Below, piece by piece: positions 32,817 through 44,915 of a stretch of DNA of 64,000 nucleotides. Origin of the DNA: Chrysemys picta bellii (lineage: Eukaryota; Chordata; Testudines; Emydidae). The position numbers and the translations under genes were made by a program. The stretch's first letter is position 1; each line of letters begins with the position of its first letter. The stretch covers positions 23,032,324-23,096,323 of the forward strand of contig NC_088801.1 in NCBI RefSeq assembly GCF_011386835.1, given 5' to 3'. The notes below the pieces were generated by a model. The model saw only the letters and a list, made by a program, of their open reading frames with translations. It ran no database searches and was not told the origin of the DNA.

Positions 32817-35798
32817 AAGTTTCTTCAAGGAGCGTATTAAGCAATGTGTCTAACATCTGTACACATGGTTTGTTCTCTCTCTCTCATCCTCTCCCCTATG
32901 GGGAAAATTGCATTCGCAATGGTTTATTTTACTAGGGTTTTGGTTTGGGGTTTCTAAAGGTACACCCTGCTATTTGTTTATGTTAGAGAAGGCAGGTCAA
33001 AGATATGCCCCTTGCACTTGGAGCAGTAGGTGGTGAGGTTTGGGAGGGTCCTTAATTCGAGGCAGAGTTTGTTCCACAATCTTGGACCAGCTCCTCAGAA
33101 AGCTCTGCCTCCTGCACAGACTAGCTTTATGCTAATGGTAAAATGTTCCATTGTGCTAAAATGATTAGCCCAAATGTGTTAGCTGTATCCCCTTCAAATA
33201 TTAATCAGAACTGCTTTGTGCTCAGTCACAAATAATGAATTAAATACTGTACAAGCCAAATATAATAGATGATGTGCAAGTTTATCACCGGATAAAAATT
33301 GCAAGAGGCCCAGACAGTATGACTTCCAAGCCAAATCCTCTGGAGTGGGTCATTTCAAACTTAGGTGCCTAGGGAATTTTTCCTTTGAAAAACGTAAGCA
33401 CCGTGTGAGTTTAGGTGCCTACAGGGTTTGGCAGGAGTTTTGTGGATCACAATAGGGAATTGGGTGTCTAAATCTGGGTTTAGTCTCCTAAGTAGCTTTG
33501 TGGATTCCACCCTTAGTCTCTCTGGGTACGTGTACACTACAATTTAACACCCGTGGCTGGCCCATGCTGGCTGACTCGGGCTCATGGGACTCAGCTAAGG
33601 GGCTGTTTAATTGTGGTATAGACGTTTGGGCTCAGCTGGAGCCCTGGCTCTGGTACATGGTGAGGGGAGAGAGTGAAATTTTGCAATGCCTTCCTCTTAA
33701 ACTCAGGGTAAAGCCAAATGGCCAGAATGAATGTCTTTCTCCAGCTTGCCTCCTGCTTGATCTTTGGGTCAAGTAGGAGCCTATCCTTAGATTTCATTTA
33801 GCCATTGTTTTGATTTCATGGTTCCATTGCAGTTTATCCAAGGAAGAACTCAAACCGCAAGGTAGCTAGGGGGATACCCATTCCCCTTAGTGTCATTATC
33901 AGCTACCCCGTTACCATATATGGTAGTTAAATGAGCAGAGCTGAAGGCTATTTTGGAGAAGGAGGCAGCACCAAATTCCATATCTTGTGTCCCAGAGCCT
34001 CTGAAGAGAAGGGATTTCCCCAAAGAGTTGTGATTAGCATCTGCAGCTGCAGAGGGCAGGAAGCTATGACGTTTTTGTAGGCCAGGGAACCACTAAGCCT
34101 ATTTGCAGCTAAAGCAAACCCTTAAGTATGTCTGAACTATTTCTGACCTCTTTTAGATAGCATATTACACACTATGACTTGGTTTCTCCATTACTGATCT
34201 TATATAGTTATTATTTTGACTTCAACATTTTGGAGCAAATAGGAATTTTAAGCACATTAGTATTTCAGGCTGGTGAAAAAAAGCAGTTTATAACTATATT
34301 AATCATTTTAGGTATTTCCTAGAATCTCGGAATTATACATTCAAGCCACCTAGTACATTTTGAAAAGGGCATACGTTGTAATATAATATTTTGGCACTCC
34401 ACTATAAAGTATAAATCTGAGATACTATGTACATATGCACAGAGAACCCCCCCAAAACATAGTATATGAAGTAACAAACAGCAATCTAGAGATTCCCTTG
34501 ATAGTGTTTGCATTTACTTAGCTTCATCAGCTAGTGAATACCACTGCACTGCACTGAGCAAATCATCCATAAAGTACATAAATAATGAGGGTTTGTTTGC
34601 AATCATAAAATATTGAGAATCCCAATTTATTACTATATTTTAAATTTATCTCCATTGTACTGCAATGAGCTAACAGTTTAAACAAATTGGACTTATGGTA
34701 TTGGTATCAAGGGCTCTATTATATTGATTACATTGGTAAATCTCTCAAGATGGGTTAAGTGGTGCATAGGCCTCGTACTAGCTGTCTGAACAGAATGAAT
34801 TTCACTATTTGGGGTGAGTTGGGTCACCCTATAACTGACGTAGTCCCCTGAAAATGCAGATTATCCCTGCATGATTACTGTTGCCAATGTCTTTAAATGA
34901 CTCCCAGAATCAAACTCCATATCTTGGTCATCCTTGTAATACCAAATAACATAACAATGGTCATGAAAAATGGGTAACATTGCTGAGTGGAAGTAAGTTT
35001 GCAATAGAAAATAACTTTACTGTAATATGCTGTATATCAGAAAAGTATATACCAGAGGCTTTGACTAAAAAGGAAATGTAGTCACAGAAAGCCTGATAGG
35101 CTATCTGTGCATCATTTGGTACATGTACTTCCTTCTTAATAGTTCACTACTAGGCTGCAAAAGCCCTGTCAACATGTGCTTATACACACAGACATTATCA
35201 CTTTGTAGGACGGCACTTTTATTATCAGGTTATTTTCCAGTACATTTGGCACAGTTAAGGTAAGTATATTAACTTTATTTCCGAATAAAGAAAACAAAGT
35301 TGTACTGAATGCCTCAGCCATTGTCAGTGATTTAAGAACTGATAGGAGGTCCAAGTAATCAACCCTGACTGGTGCAGAGTTTTCCCCTGGGACATCTGTT
35401 CTGATCCTACAATGCGTCTGACTGGCATGGATGTAGAATTACTTTCAATAAAGATTTTATTTCAAGCTTGGATGATTTCTCCCCAAATATCTTGTCACTA
35501 AGGCAAAGTATATAATGCAATACCTGTTGTTATTTCTTTCTTTTTTTTTTTTTTTTTACTTCTGCAAGTCAGCTTTTGCAGGGGGGAAGGAAAATGTAAA
35601 ATGCTCAGCTACGATCAGTGCATCATAAAAATCTAAATTTAATATGTCAACACTGATTAAAAGAAATGCAATATGAACAATCAGGAAACTACTGTGTAAA
35701 GCCAACCCAAAAGCCTGCAACTGTAAAGCAAAGAGATCTGTTAACTAATTATATCCCTAATGCCAGCACACTCAGTATAGCAAGCAATTGAACCATTC
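32817..35798. other. Intronic stretch with repeat fragments
   Basis: Bases 33343-33514 are a third, partial relative of the 'aggtgcct' inverted-repeat family, ending 'gctttgtggattccaccc'. Immediately after, about 33517-33680 begins 'ctgggtacgtgtacactaca', the left end of another MITE-like element that lacks a right end. A T-rich run lies at about 35537-35559. The remainder shows no feature. Confidence 0.5.
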
Positions 35799-35806
35799 CC
35801 ATAACA

Positions 35807-36505
35807 CAGCGGTGGGCAAACTTTTTGGCCAGAGGGCCACATCTAGGAATAGAAATTGTATGGTGGGCCATGAATGCTCACAAAATTGGGGTTAGGGTGC
35901 GGAAAGGGATGAAGGGTCTGGTTGAGGGTGTGGGCTCTGGGGTGGGGCCAGAAATGAGTTCAGCATACGGGGAGGGGGAAGTGTGTGTGGGGGGGAGGGC
36001 TCCGGCTGGGGGTGCAGGCTCTGGGGTGGGGCTGAGGATGAGGGGCTTGGGGTGCAGGAGAGTGCTCTGGGCTGGGAACAAGGGGTTTGGAGGGCGGGAG
36101 GGGGATCAGGGTTGGGGCACGGGAGGAGGCTCAGGGTCCAGGCTCCAGGTGGCGCTTACCTCAAGCAGCTCCCGGAAACAGTGGCATGTCCCTTCTCTGG
36201 CTTCTATGTGGAGGCGCAGCCAGGCGGCTCTGCCCTGTCCACAGGTGCTGCCCCTGCAGCTCCCATTGGCCGTGGTTCCCACTGGGGCGGGGGCAGCGTG
36301 CAGAGTGGAGCCCCCTGGCTGCCCCTATACATAGGAGCCGGAGGGGGCCATGCTGCTGCTTCCAGGAGCCGCATGGAGCATCCCCCAACCCTACTCTCCG
36401 GCTGGAGCGCCGGAGCAGAGCAAGCCCCGACCCCACTCCCCAGCAGTAGCTCAAGGGCCGGATTAAAACGTATCTGGCCTGCGGGCTGTAGTTTGCCCAC
36501 CCCTC
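35807..36505. mobile_element. hAT-type non-autonomous element with perfect 8-base duplication
   Basis: The ends are CAGCGGTGGGCAAAC and GTTTGCCCACCCCTC. The target duplication ccataaca at 35799-35806 and 36506-36513 is identical. The body is G-rich on the plus strand ('ggggtgcaggctctggggtgggg' words) and contains no transposase. Long open frames on both strands are a by-product of high GC content. It is the same family as 27074-28002 and 61961-62632. Confidence 0.92.
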
Positions 36506-36650
36506 CCATAACAGGTTACTTCTGAAGCTAAGACTTTCCATTTCCATGTGCCTGACTACGTATAGGAAACAGATATTAGCTAATTTTGGAATATTTACTG
36601 GTAGAGTGAATCAGTGGAATATGCAGTTTTTGACCCACTAAATGCGGTTA

Positions 36651-37000
36651 TAGGAATTTACATATTGGCTCAGACCAATAGTCCATCTAGTCTAGTGATC
36701 TGTATTTGACAGTAGCCAGTACCAGTTTTCAGAAAAGATGCAAGCCACTGCAATGGACAAGTAAAGAATAATGTATCCATAGAGGAAGTTTCTTTCTAAC
36801 TCCAGGGTTTTAGTGGCTGTCCCCAGAAGAATAAGGAAGTATAATCACATATACATTTTTATCCCCTCTCATGTAACGGTAGAGTTTTCATTATCCAGAT
36901 ACATCTTTAATCTTTTCTTGAATTCTGCCAAAGTCTTGGTCGCAATATCTTGTGTCAGCAAGTTCCATAGGTTAATTATGCATGTGCATAATTCTGTAGG
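36651..37000 (-). mobile_element. CR1-like LINE 3' fragment (second subfamily)
   Basis: The segment begins 'ttacatattggctcagaccaatagtccatctagtc' and continues 'atagaggaagtttctttctaac' and 'aagttccataggttaattatgc'. The same word order recurs at 51590-52400, and the opening motif also at 38808-39590. No reverse-transcriptase motif remains. Right boundary approximate. Confidence 0.75.
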
Positions 37001-38807
37001 TGAGCTATACTCTGCCTAGCTGAGAGATTACTTTTCTCCTTGTTTACTTTTGCTTACTCCTTGATTACTTTTCTCCACACTTTAGAAGAAGCTGTGATGC
37101 TCTTGACAACAATGCCCCCAGAGTAACAGTCTGTACGGGTGTAAATTTGTGTGGCTCCATTGCCTTCAGGGAATAGGGCAGGCATTACACCAGCTGAGGA
37201 TCTATGTTTCAAAAGTGGAGTCATTTGTTTGTTCTAACTATTCTGATTGGTTTTGTTAATGTTCCATCATGTTGCTCTTTAGTCATATTATATTTTGCCC
37301 AATCACTGCAAGAATGGCAGAATCAGGCTGTTAAAATTAACTTTTTAATCTAATTTAAAATAAATAGTAAATAACATTGCCAAAATCAGTTTCTCCAAAA
37401 ACAGAGACGCCCTCCTCCCTCCAATATTTGAGTCAAGGAACAGGTTTCAGTAACCATATAGGGCTGATGAAACAAAGTTGAACAGTTCTGATTCCATCTA
37501 ATACACACTAGCCAACTCACTACAATATATAGTGAATTATCAATACTAAATAATTTCCTTTGGGAAAATGTAAACTGATTTACCTTTCTAGATTTTGGTG
37601 TATGTTTCAGTAAGAACACTTACCCATTTTAATCAGTGTCACCAATCTGAAAGATTTACCTGTTTCTTAGTCACTCACACTAAGTACCCTTCTTAACAGA
37701 TGTTTGTTTGAAGGAGTTGTCATACCCACCGTGATTCCCAAACGTCAGAATCAATAATGATTTTACAGCCAGTGTCTGAAAATTGTAAGTTTACATAGAA
37801 CCGGAGAGCTATGTTCCCTATACAGTAATGACCTTAACTGTATAGTTGTCCTGCAGTCAATTACATCGCTTCCAGCTTCCAGTTACCATGGCAACAGCCA
37901 AAGCACAAATTTTTAAAAGTATTTTTGCTTATATAGCTGTCCTTGATATTAGAGTTTTCCAATCAGATACTTTACTGTTTTAATACATCACTAATTCTTT
38001 TCATTATTAATAATAATGAGGAGATCTGTATTTTCAATATGAGTTTCTTTTGGCTTGCGATCTTAAAGACTATAAAACATTCTTTGAATTAGCAATTCAA
38101 CTGACTTTTTGGAGGAAAAAAAACCTAGCACAGCATAAGGCTCAACAATTTTTTTGACGAGGTTCCAACATCTGTAGCACTGGATTATAGATTGTTTCTA
38201 AAATAATCTTAAATGGATGGATCATTGCTCCTTCCATTTGGGCTTGACAAAAAGTAGCTCTGGCATTTCCTTTCCCTTTTTATGTTGTCGGCTGTATATC
38301 ACGTTTTCTGCTCTTGCCAAAAATGAATTCTTGCCCATTTTACCTTTTTTTTTTTAATAAACTGAATTTCACTTCACAACTACAGGAGTAATTTACACTG
38401 TGGATATAATACAGCAACCATAATTTCATTGATCAATAATTTTTATTTTGAAAAAAAAAAAGGTATAAAGCCACAAGTCATAATTATTTTCTTCAGATTG
38501 TATTGAATTAAATAGCATTTAAAATTGTCTTTCAAATAAGAATTACATTTTTCTCTAGGTCTAGTTTATATCAGACCATTTAAACAATTTATAATTGTTT
38601 ATAACTCAGACCAGGCTGATAAGTAGTTCGTATTTTTGGTGATGATACTCACAAGTCAGCAATACAGCCACTATAATACAAAAAAGTTTCTACTTCAGAT
38701 TTTATTATTCATTAATCTTACATTAGTGCCAAGAGGTCCATCTAAAATGAGTGCTGGCCATGCCATGTTCTGTACACAAACAGTGAGAGACAGGCACTGC
38801 CCCAAAG
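37001..38807. other. AT-rich intronic stretch with an RFX-type site
   Basis: It is mostly unique AT-rich sequence. Bases about 37133-37205 resemble an old dispersed repeat ('acaccagctgaggatct'). A near-palindromic 14-base X-box motif lies at 37882-37895. No exon was seen. Confidence 0.5.
37882..37895. promoter_or_regulatory. RFX-family X-box motif
   Basis: GTTACCATGGCAAC matches the RFX transcription-factor consensus as two near-symmetric half sites with a two-base spacer. It lies in non-repeat intronic sequence. Function is not shown; one such match could occur by chance. Confidence 0.4.
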
Positions 38808-39590
38808 CACATAAGAATGGCTATACTAGATCAGACCAATGAGCCAGCTAGTCCAGTATCCTGTCTTCTGATAGTTGCCAGTGCTAGATGCTTCAGAGGG
38901 AATGAATAGAATAGGACAGGACAATAATCCAGTGATTATTAATCCAGTCCAAGCTTCTGGCAGTCAGAGGTTTAGGGACACCCAGATCATGGGGTTGTGT
39001 CCCTAGCCATGTTGGGTAATAACTATTGATGGGACTATCCTCCATGAACTTAGTTAATTCTGTTTTGAACCCGTTAATATTTTTGGCCTTCACAGCATCC
39101 CCTGGCAATAAGTCCCACGAGTTGACTGTGTGTTGCATGAAGCAGGATTTCCTTATGTTTGTTGTAAACCTGCTACCCCAGTTCTTGTGTTATGTGAAGG
39201 GGTAAATAACACTTCTCCATTTACTTTCTCCACACCATTCATGATTTTATAGACCTCTATTATATCCCTCTTCTTTGTCTGTTTTTTAAGATGAACAGAC
39301 CCAGTCTTTTTAATCTCTCCTCAGATGGAAGATGTCCCATACCCATAGTCATTTTTGTTGCCCTTTTCTGTACCTTTTCCGATTCTAATATATCTTTTAT
39401 GAATTGGGGTGACCAAAACTGCACACAATATTTCAAGTGTGGGCGTACTATGGCTTTATAAAGTGGCATTATAACATTTTCTTTCTTATTATCTAGCCCT
39501 TTCCTAATGGTTCCCAATATTCTGTAGATTTCTTTTATTGCCGCTGCAGACTGAGTGGATATTCTCAGAGAACTATCCACAATGACTGAA
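38808..39590 (-). mobile_element. CR1-like LINE 3' part including reverse-transcriptase tail
   Basis: The plus strand starts 'cataagaatggctatactag' followed by 'atcagaccaatgagccagct', the 3' end in reverse sense. The minus-strand frame 39580-39260 holds VIMPLYKAIVRPHLKYCVQF and SEKVQKRATKMTMGMGHL, the end of a CR1-type polymerase. The minus-strand frame 39138-38893 holds the more 3' segment (NSWDLLPGDAVKAKNINGFK). The frame is broken between them. It is a different subfamily from 8568-9538. Confidence 0.88.
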
Positions 39591-39595
39591 CTTAC

Positions 39596-39760
39596 AATCT
39601 ACAGAAGCAAGACAGACAAACCATGGGCAGGGAAAGAGAGATTCAGAGAGGTAAAGTGACTTACCCAAGGTCACACAGCAGGTCTGTGAGAGAGTTTGAA
39701 ATAAAACTCAAGTTTCCTGACGTGTGGTCCAGTGCCCCTGTCCACCGGACCATAAGATTA
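39596..39760 (-). repeat. MIR-like SINE, antisense
   Basis: The signature 'gattcagagaggtaaagtga' followed by 'cttacccaaggtcacacagc' is one of the best preserved MIR-like cores in the window. It is adjacent to the end of the CR1-like fragment. Confidence 0.8.
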
Positions 39761-40005
39761 TGACACCACTAGTTATTTATGTAGGCCTAAAACGGTTCTT
39801 TGTGTTCAGGGGATGTGGCCCAGGAAGAGCACAGGGAGTCATTCTGCCTTAGAGAGACAGTATTCCTTCCTGGGCATTTGGATGCAGCACTTCTGTTACT
39901 ACACACCTTAAGAGGCTGCAATATACTATCCCCTATGTGGTGGTCTGCAACAGTGGGCTGATGCCATTGGGGACTGAGCCAGGGAGGGAGCGGTACTTAA
40001 ATATT

Positions 40006-41205
40006 CAGGGCTAGATAGACAAAAGAGACTGAGGCTCAGCATGGCAATGCCTAATGTTTAGGCATCCTACCACCAAGTGGAATCCACAACCCCAAGTTAG
40101 GTACCCAGGCACCTATGCAATTCCTGGGGAGAGTTAGGTGGCTAAGAATGGGATTCACAAAAGCTAGCACCCTGAGCAGGAAACCATCTAAGGTAGCCAA
40201 TAGCAAATGCCAAGGAGAGGGGTGTGACCTAAGCCTTGCCTGTCAAAGAGACTTTGGCACCTAAGTCCAGATCAGAGAGAGATGCCTGTCACCACTCAGG
40301 ATTCACAGCTGTGAACCCTCTCCTGAAGTCAAATTCCCAAGCCCTTTTTCACAAAAAAGGGGGATGGGATGTTTTACCCTTTATATTCTTTAGCCCAGTG
40401 GTTAGAGCACTCACTGAGGATGTGGGCGACCTGGGATCAGATTTCCCCTGCCTCCCCTGTCTGTGTTGAACATAGGTCTTCCTTATTACAGGTGAGTGTC
40501 TTAGCTTCAGGGTTATAGGGTACCCTGGGGTAGAGCACTTTTGAAGCTGTTCCACTTTGTATGACTAATTAAATATTCATTGGGCCAGAGAAAAAGTAAG
40601 AATGACTTTAAAACCCAGTGGTTAGGACACTGCTCTGGGGTGTGAAAGACCCAAGTTCATCTCTCCGTCCAGTGAATTGTTAAGTATTTTATACCATACA
40701 GAATAGCTTCAATAGTAGAAGTTCAAAGAGCCCTTCCTATTATATCCTGTATCCCAGTGGTTAGGGTACTTGCTTCCCCTGAGGGAATCCTGTCTTCAAG
40801 TTGCTGCTCCACATTGGTCAGAGGCTGGGATATGCTGGGTAAGTGGTCTAACCACTGGACAAAAGTTATAAGGGGAGTTCCAGCTCCGTCTCCATCCACA
40901 CTTGTTGGTGCAAGGTCCAATCTGGTAGGTGGCCTCTGAACATATCTACTGGATTGGGCCCACAAGGAAGAAGGTAGGGCAAAGCCTAGTTTAGGGATCC
41001 CACTAGGGCTTAGATGTGAGCTAGGCACCCCGCCATCAGAACTTAGCTGGAAGTACACATGCTCAGTAGGCACCCTGGGGACTATATTAATGGAAATGTA
41101 GGCACCAAAGGAATTTAGGTGCTTACAGGATTACCATGGGTTTTGAAGATTTAGGCACCTAAGTAGCAGTTAGGTGCCCAAATCCCTTTTGTGGATCTAG
41201 CCCTG
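40006..41205. mobile_element. Inverted-repeat element with tRNA-like modules, copy 2 (1.2 kb)
   Basis: The ends are inverted repeats: CAGGGCTAGATAGACAAAAG on the left, and cagggctagatccacaaaag when the right end is read on the other strand (18 of 20 identical). The CAG...CTG form suggests hAT, but no convincing 8-base duplication is visible. Three sense-oriented tRNA-like modules begin 'cccagtggttag' at about 40395, 40617 and 40755. Antisense-looking counterparts ('taagtggtctaaccactgg' at about 40840) occur between them, so the interior is a set of head-to-head modules. No coding capacity. Confidence 0.65.
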
Positions 41206-44200
41206 AGTTACCTCTCCCAACAACCTACATGTCTATTTAAAGCCCATTGCAAATCAGTGAAAGTCTTTCCAGTGGCTACATTGGGCTTTGGATTAGGCCA
41301 TAAAGCCCAGGTCCTCAAAAGTATTTGATATCAATTGGAGTTAGGTGCTTAAATACCTTTAAGTGGCTGGGCTTGTGGTCTTCTTCTTCTCTCTTCATGC
41401 CATTGTCTTCTCCCTACCATTCTTTCCTCCCAGCCAACTAGATATTTTCTTCAACCCATTCCTACCTCAGCCCAACTCTCTTTCTCTTCAAATAACTACT
41501 CAGTTTCCTTTCTACCTCAAACTTTTTCTCTCCAAACACCATTGGTGATAGTCACATCACCTGGTGATGCCTCATCGCTTACCCCTCCCCCGACACTCAT
41601 CCTCCCATTCATCCCTCCCAGCTCCTCGGCCTGCCCACCACATTTAGCTTCTGTCATTCCACACAACTCACGCACTTCAGTCACCTCACCACCACCATTG
41701 ACCACACTCCACTTATTTGCTGTCACTCTCTGACCCACTCCCCACCTCATTTATCCTCTCATTCACTCCCTCTTCACTGCTCCACTTCCTATCTCACTGC
41801 CTCTCAGTCCAGCCAAAATCATCGTCCTTGCCCATGACTTGGAATGTGTTACTCCCTGCTCAAATCTCTACCCTGGCTACCACTAACCTGTCAAAGCACA
41901 TGTAAAATTCTTGTCCTTGCTATAGAGACTCTGTACATCTCTATCCCTGCCTAGAACTCTGCTCTTGATTCTTCTCACACCCTACCTCACCCCTTTGCTC
42001 CCACAAGGATGGCAGCCTGCCAGAATGGTGCAAAGTAGCCTCCTTAAGGCCAAGGATCTGGTTTTGGCTTTTCATGGCTTACAGCAACAAACAATGTTGG
42101 CACTTAAGAAATAATAATTGGCTTAGAAATTTACTAGGTTAGAAGCCAGTATTGTAGCTTGTTCCTTCATGTGAACATTAGTGTTTAGCTTTGCATATTT
42201 GGGGGATGATTTCATATTTAATAATAGGCATATCATCTCACTCGATAACCACAGTAAGCGCTAGAATGCTTACCTCTCAAAATATACACCATAGACATAT
42301 TGCACATGACTTTTTCCTGGGTGAAATGGATCCTCATATCTTTGCCAATATAATGTTGTGTACACTGAGCTTGCAAAGATTACTTATGCATGTAATTTTT
42401 ATCATATGAGAAGTCCAGATGAAGTCACTGGGACTATTCATGTGCTTAAAGTTAAGCACATGAACAAATAAATCTTTGTGGGATCAGGGCCTTATTAATC
42501 ACCTGACAACTGCTTGAGTGGTATTAGGAAAAAATGTTTGTAGCAATAAATAACTAGGATAAAATGTATGACAGTGATCAGATGCTCACACTTACTCAAT
42601 TGGCACCAAAGCTATTAACAAGTAGTTTTTCTTCCTAACTTCTGAGACATTCTTAACCCCTCCCTGAGAAGAACAATGCTATGTTAACATTGCCATAGTG
42701 GAAAATATAATGTATTCTTTTTTCATTTATAATAAAGATGTTATATTTTAAGAAACTAATAAGATGTTCTGATTAGTGCCATATGGAGAGTGCTTTGTGT
42801 AATGGACACCACAGCTACACATATGAGACAGAACTACAGTAATGCTTCCTATTTATACATGCGAAAAACCCTAAATGAGTGTTTGTGTTTAGGGAATGTG
42901 GTAAACTACAAGATTGGCAGGGTTCCACTACAAAATAGTCTTCACTGCATGACCCACCCACTAACAGGAGAGAAATCTTTCTCTAAGGGATGGAATACAT
43001 GATGTCTCATGCAGCTTTTGCCACCGTTAATGGAGCTTCTGCAAAAAGTATTTAGAAACAGAAGAATTTGTGCTTTTTTAATTTTTAGTATTTTTAAAAG
43101 ATACGTCTGATGAAGAAGGAAAGAGAGAGAATAGTACTTTTTCCCCAAAACGTTCACTCTGATTCTTAAGCCACTTCTCCTTTCAGAATGACAAAAAGTC
43201 TTAAAACTACTCTGTTGTAAAGTGTTCATAAATGAAAAGCAGATCAGTGCATATTTAAGTTTTGAAGGTACCTTTAGTCTGCATTCATGGGTAGGGGCTG
43301 ACTATAATTTATTCTATTAAAAATGCATATATTAGACTCTTTCCACTCTACTACATTTTACATATTTTTAAAGAAAACAGATTTCTATTCACTGGGGTTC
43401 TCCAGGAAAGAATATCAGAAATGTTGGAGTTTTGCTTTCATAAGGACTGTTCCAAAGCCCACTGAAGTCAATTGGAGTCTTTCCATTAACCTCATTAGGG
43501 TTTGGGGCTGACCCCTAGTGTAAGTTACAGTTCTTAAGTAGTTCTTTAAAAGATTATTCCACTCTCTGACTAGACAGTATTTTTCAAGATTATAGGCCAA
43601 GTCCCCAAGTGGTGTAAATCCATTGAGTGATGTGGAACTACGCTAATTTGCATCATGTGACGATCTGGCCCAGTGGGTCAAATTTTCAGAAATGGTGACC
43701 TAAACTTTATCCACTAAATCTGTGTTGTTCTTAAATCAGACTTCTTGATCCTTAAAGTCTTCTCTGTAAGGATGCATGATTATCAACATTTAATATTAAT
43801 ATTGTAGTCAACAGCTTCATAAATTATATGGAAAACTAATATGTCTAATGCTGTAATCCTGAGCATTATTTTCCAAAGTCTTTAATTAAGATGGAGGGTC
43901 CTATTTTCTTTTAGGAAGTCAGGGTAGACATGTCACACATACTGATATATTTTACCTTTCTTCTCAAAGTATCTTTTCATTCCTGCACCCCTTAGGTAAC
44001 TAGGTTGAGATTGACAGAAGTGGCAAAGTTTCATGTGGTCTTTCATTTAATTTTTCCATGCACACCAACACTGCACCAGAACAGGAACTTGTGCTAACAG
44101 AAGTAGATAGGTTCCTTCCTGGAGCCCCCCCAACAAATCTGACTGTCTCCCAAGCCTCAGGGCCTGATATTCATTCCCAGTGTCTAAATGCACATAATGG

Positions 44201-44545
44201 GATAGTGTGCATCTAGCCATGAGTGCACACAAACAAAAAATAAAGGGACTACATAAAGTAGTTGTGTAATAGTGCACTCCTACCCGAGTACTGAAATTCA
44301 GTCCCTACATCTCAACCCAATAAAGGTCTTGCTGTCTACATATAAATTTGCTTTCATCATTTGTCATGTTGCCAGAAGTTATCAACTCCTATTCTCACCC
44401 CGCTTTTTTTGTGTGGGGGGGGATAATTTAACCAAATAAACATTACTGATAGGAGAATCAATAAAATGTGTTTCTTTGCTTCAAATGCAACAGTGCCTCC
44501 TTTGACATCCCTCATCTTTAACCAATTCTTTCCTTTTGTCAACAG
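41206..44545. other. Intronic stretch before the last exon
   Basis: Bases about 41380-41920 form a pyrimidine-rich (C/T) plus-strand tract without tandem periodicity, possibly an old LINE end. Bases about 42415-42492, 43430-43515 and 43598-43690 resemble old dispersed repeats ending in 'tctggccc'-type words. Otherwise it is unique AT-rich intron. Confidence 0.45.
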
Positions 44546-44729
44546 GATAGCAGCCAAGGAATCCGTGAATCTTATGACAACACAAAGCTTAGGAATTGTA
44601 TTTGGACCAACACTCCTTAGACCTGAAAAGGAGACAGGGAACATGGCAGTACACATGCTGTACCAAAACCAGATAGTTGAACTTATGTTAAGTGAGTACA
44701 ATAAGATCTTCAGCTCTGAGGAAGACTGA
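44546..44729 (+). CDS. ARHGAP15: ARHGAP15-like RhoGAP, terminal coding exon
   Basis: The exon begins after acceptor ttgtcaacag and ends with TGA at 44727-44729. It encodes about 60 residues: the conserved RhoGAP stretch NLMTTQSLGIVFGPTLLRPE, then GNMAVHMLYQNQIVELMLSE, and the terminal YNKIFSSEED. The Asn and the GPTLL block belong to the conserved GAP fold that contacts the GTPase; the catalytic arginine is encoded upstream of this window. The short acidic tail directly after the GAP domain fits ARHGAP15. Phase joins exactly to the exon at 7386-7491. No damage is visible, so the gene is presumed functional. Confidence 0.92.
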
Positions 44730-44915
44730 CAGACAGGGCCTGTTATTGAAAATGTTCACATCTGTCTTGATGTCTAATATTTTTACATTTCTGTAAACAT
44801 ATTTCTGAAATATTTCTTTTTCTTTCAAGTGACAGATGCCTCATTTTGTGAAAACTTAATGATGATTTTGTGTTTAATTTTCAAACATTGGAATAAAAAA
44901 TACTGTCAACATTTG
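44730..44915 (+). other. Probable 3' untranslated region of the ARHGAP15-like gene
   Basis: This follows the stop codon and contains AATAAA at 44892-44897, so cleavage would fall near 44910-44920. Further AATAAA motifs at about 45795-45803 and 45865 could serve longer transcripts. The end is inferred. Confidence 0.55.
44892..44897 (+). promoter_or_regulatory. Candidate polyadenylation signal
   Basis: AATAAA lies 163 bases after the stop, followed by T/G-containing sequence. Confidence 0.55.

Larger units (their letters stand above)
7492..44545 (+). other. 37 kb intron of the ARHGAP15-like gene
   Basis: The intron begins gtaagt at 7492 and ends with the pyrimidine-rich acceptor tccttttgtcaacag at 44545. 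Codon phase is continuous across it and the joined protein needs no missing residues, so no further coding exon is required inside. It holds the complete Harbinger element, two hAT elements (one containing a nested third), an LTR copy, CR1-like fragments, MIR-like SINEs and the tRNA-like inverted-repeat elements listed separately. Confidence 0.85.

Noticed and set aside
35825..36547. Several open frames over 100 codons on both strands
   Set aside because: They lie within the GC-rich hAT element, are open on both strands, and show composition typical of GC-rich non-coding repeats. No domain is visible.
41380..41920. Pyrimidine-rich tract as a candidate triplex-forming or regulatory element
   Set aside because: It is not a pure polypyrimidine run (frequent A and G) and resembles another stretch at 52550-52830, so an old dispersed repeat is more likely.
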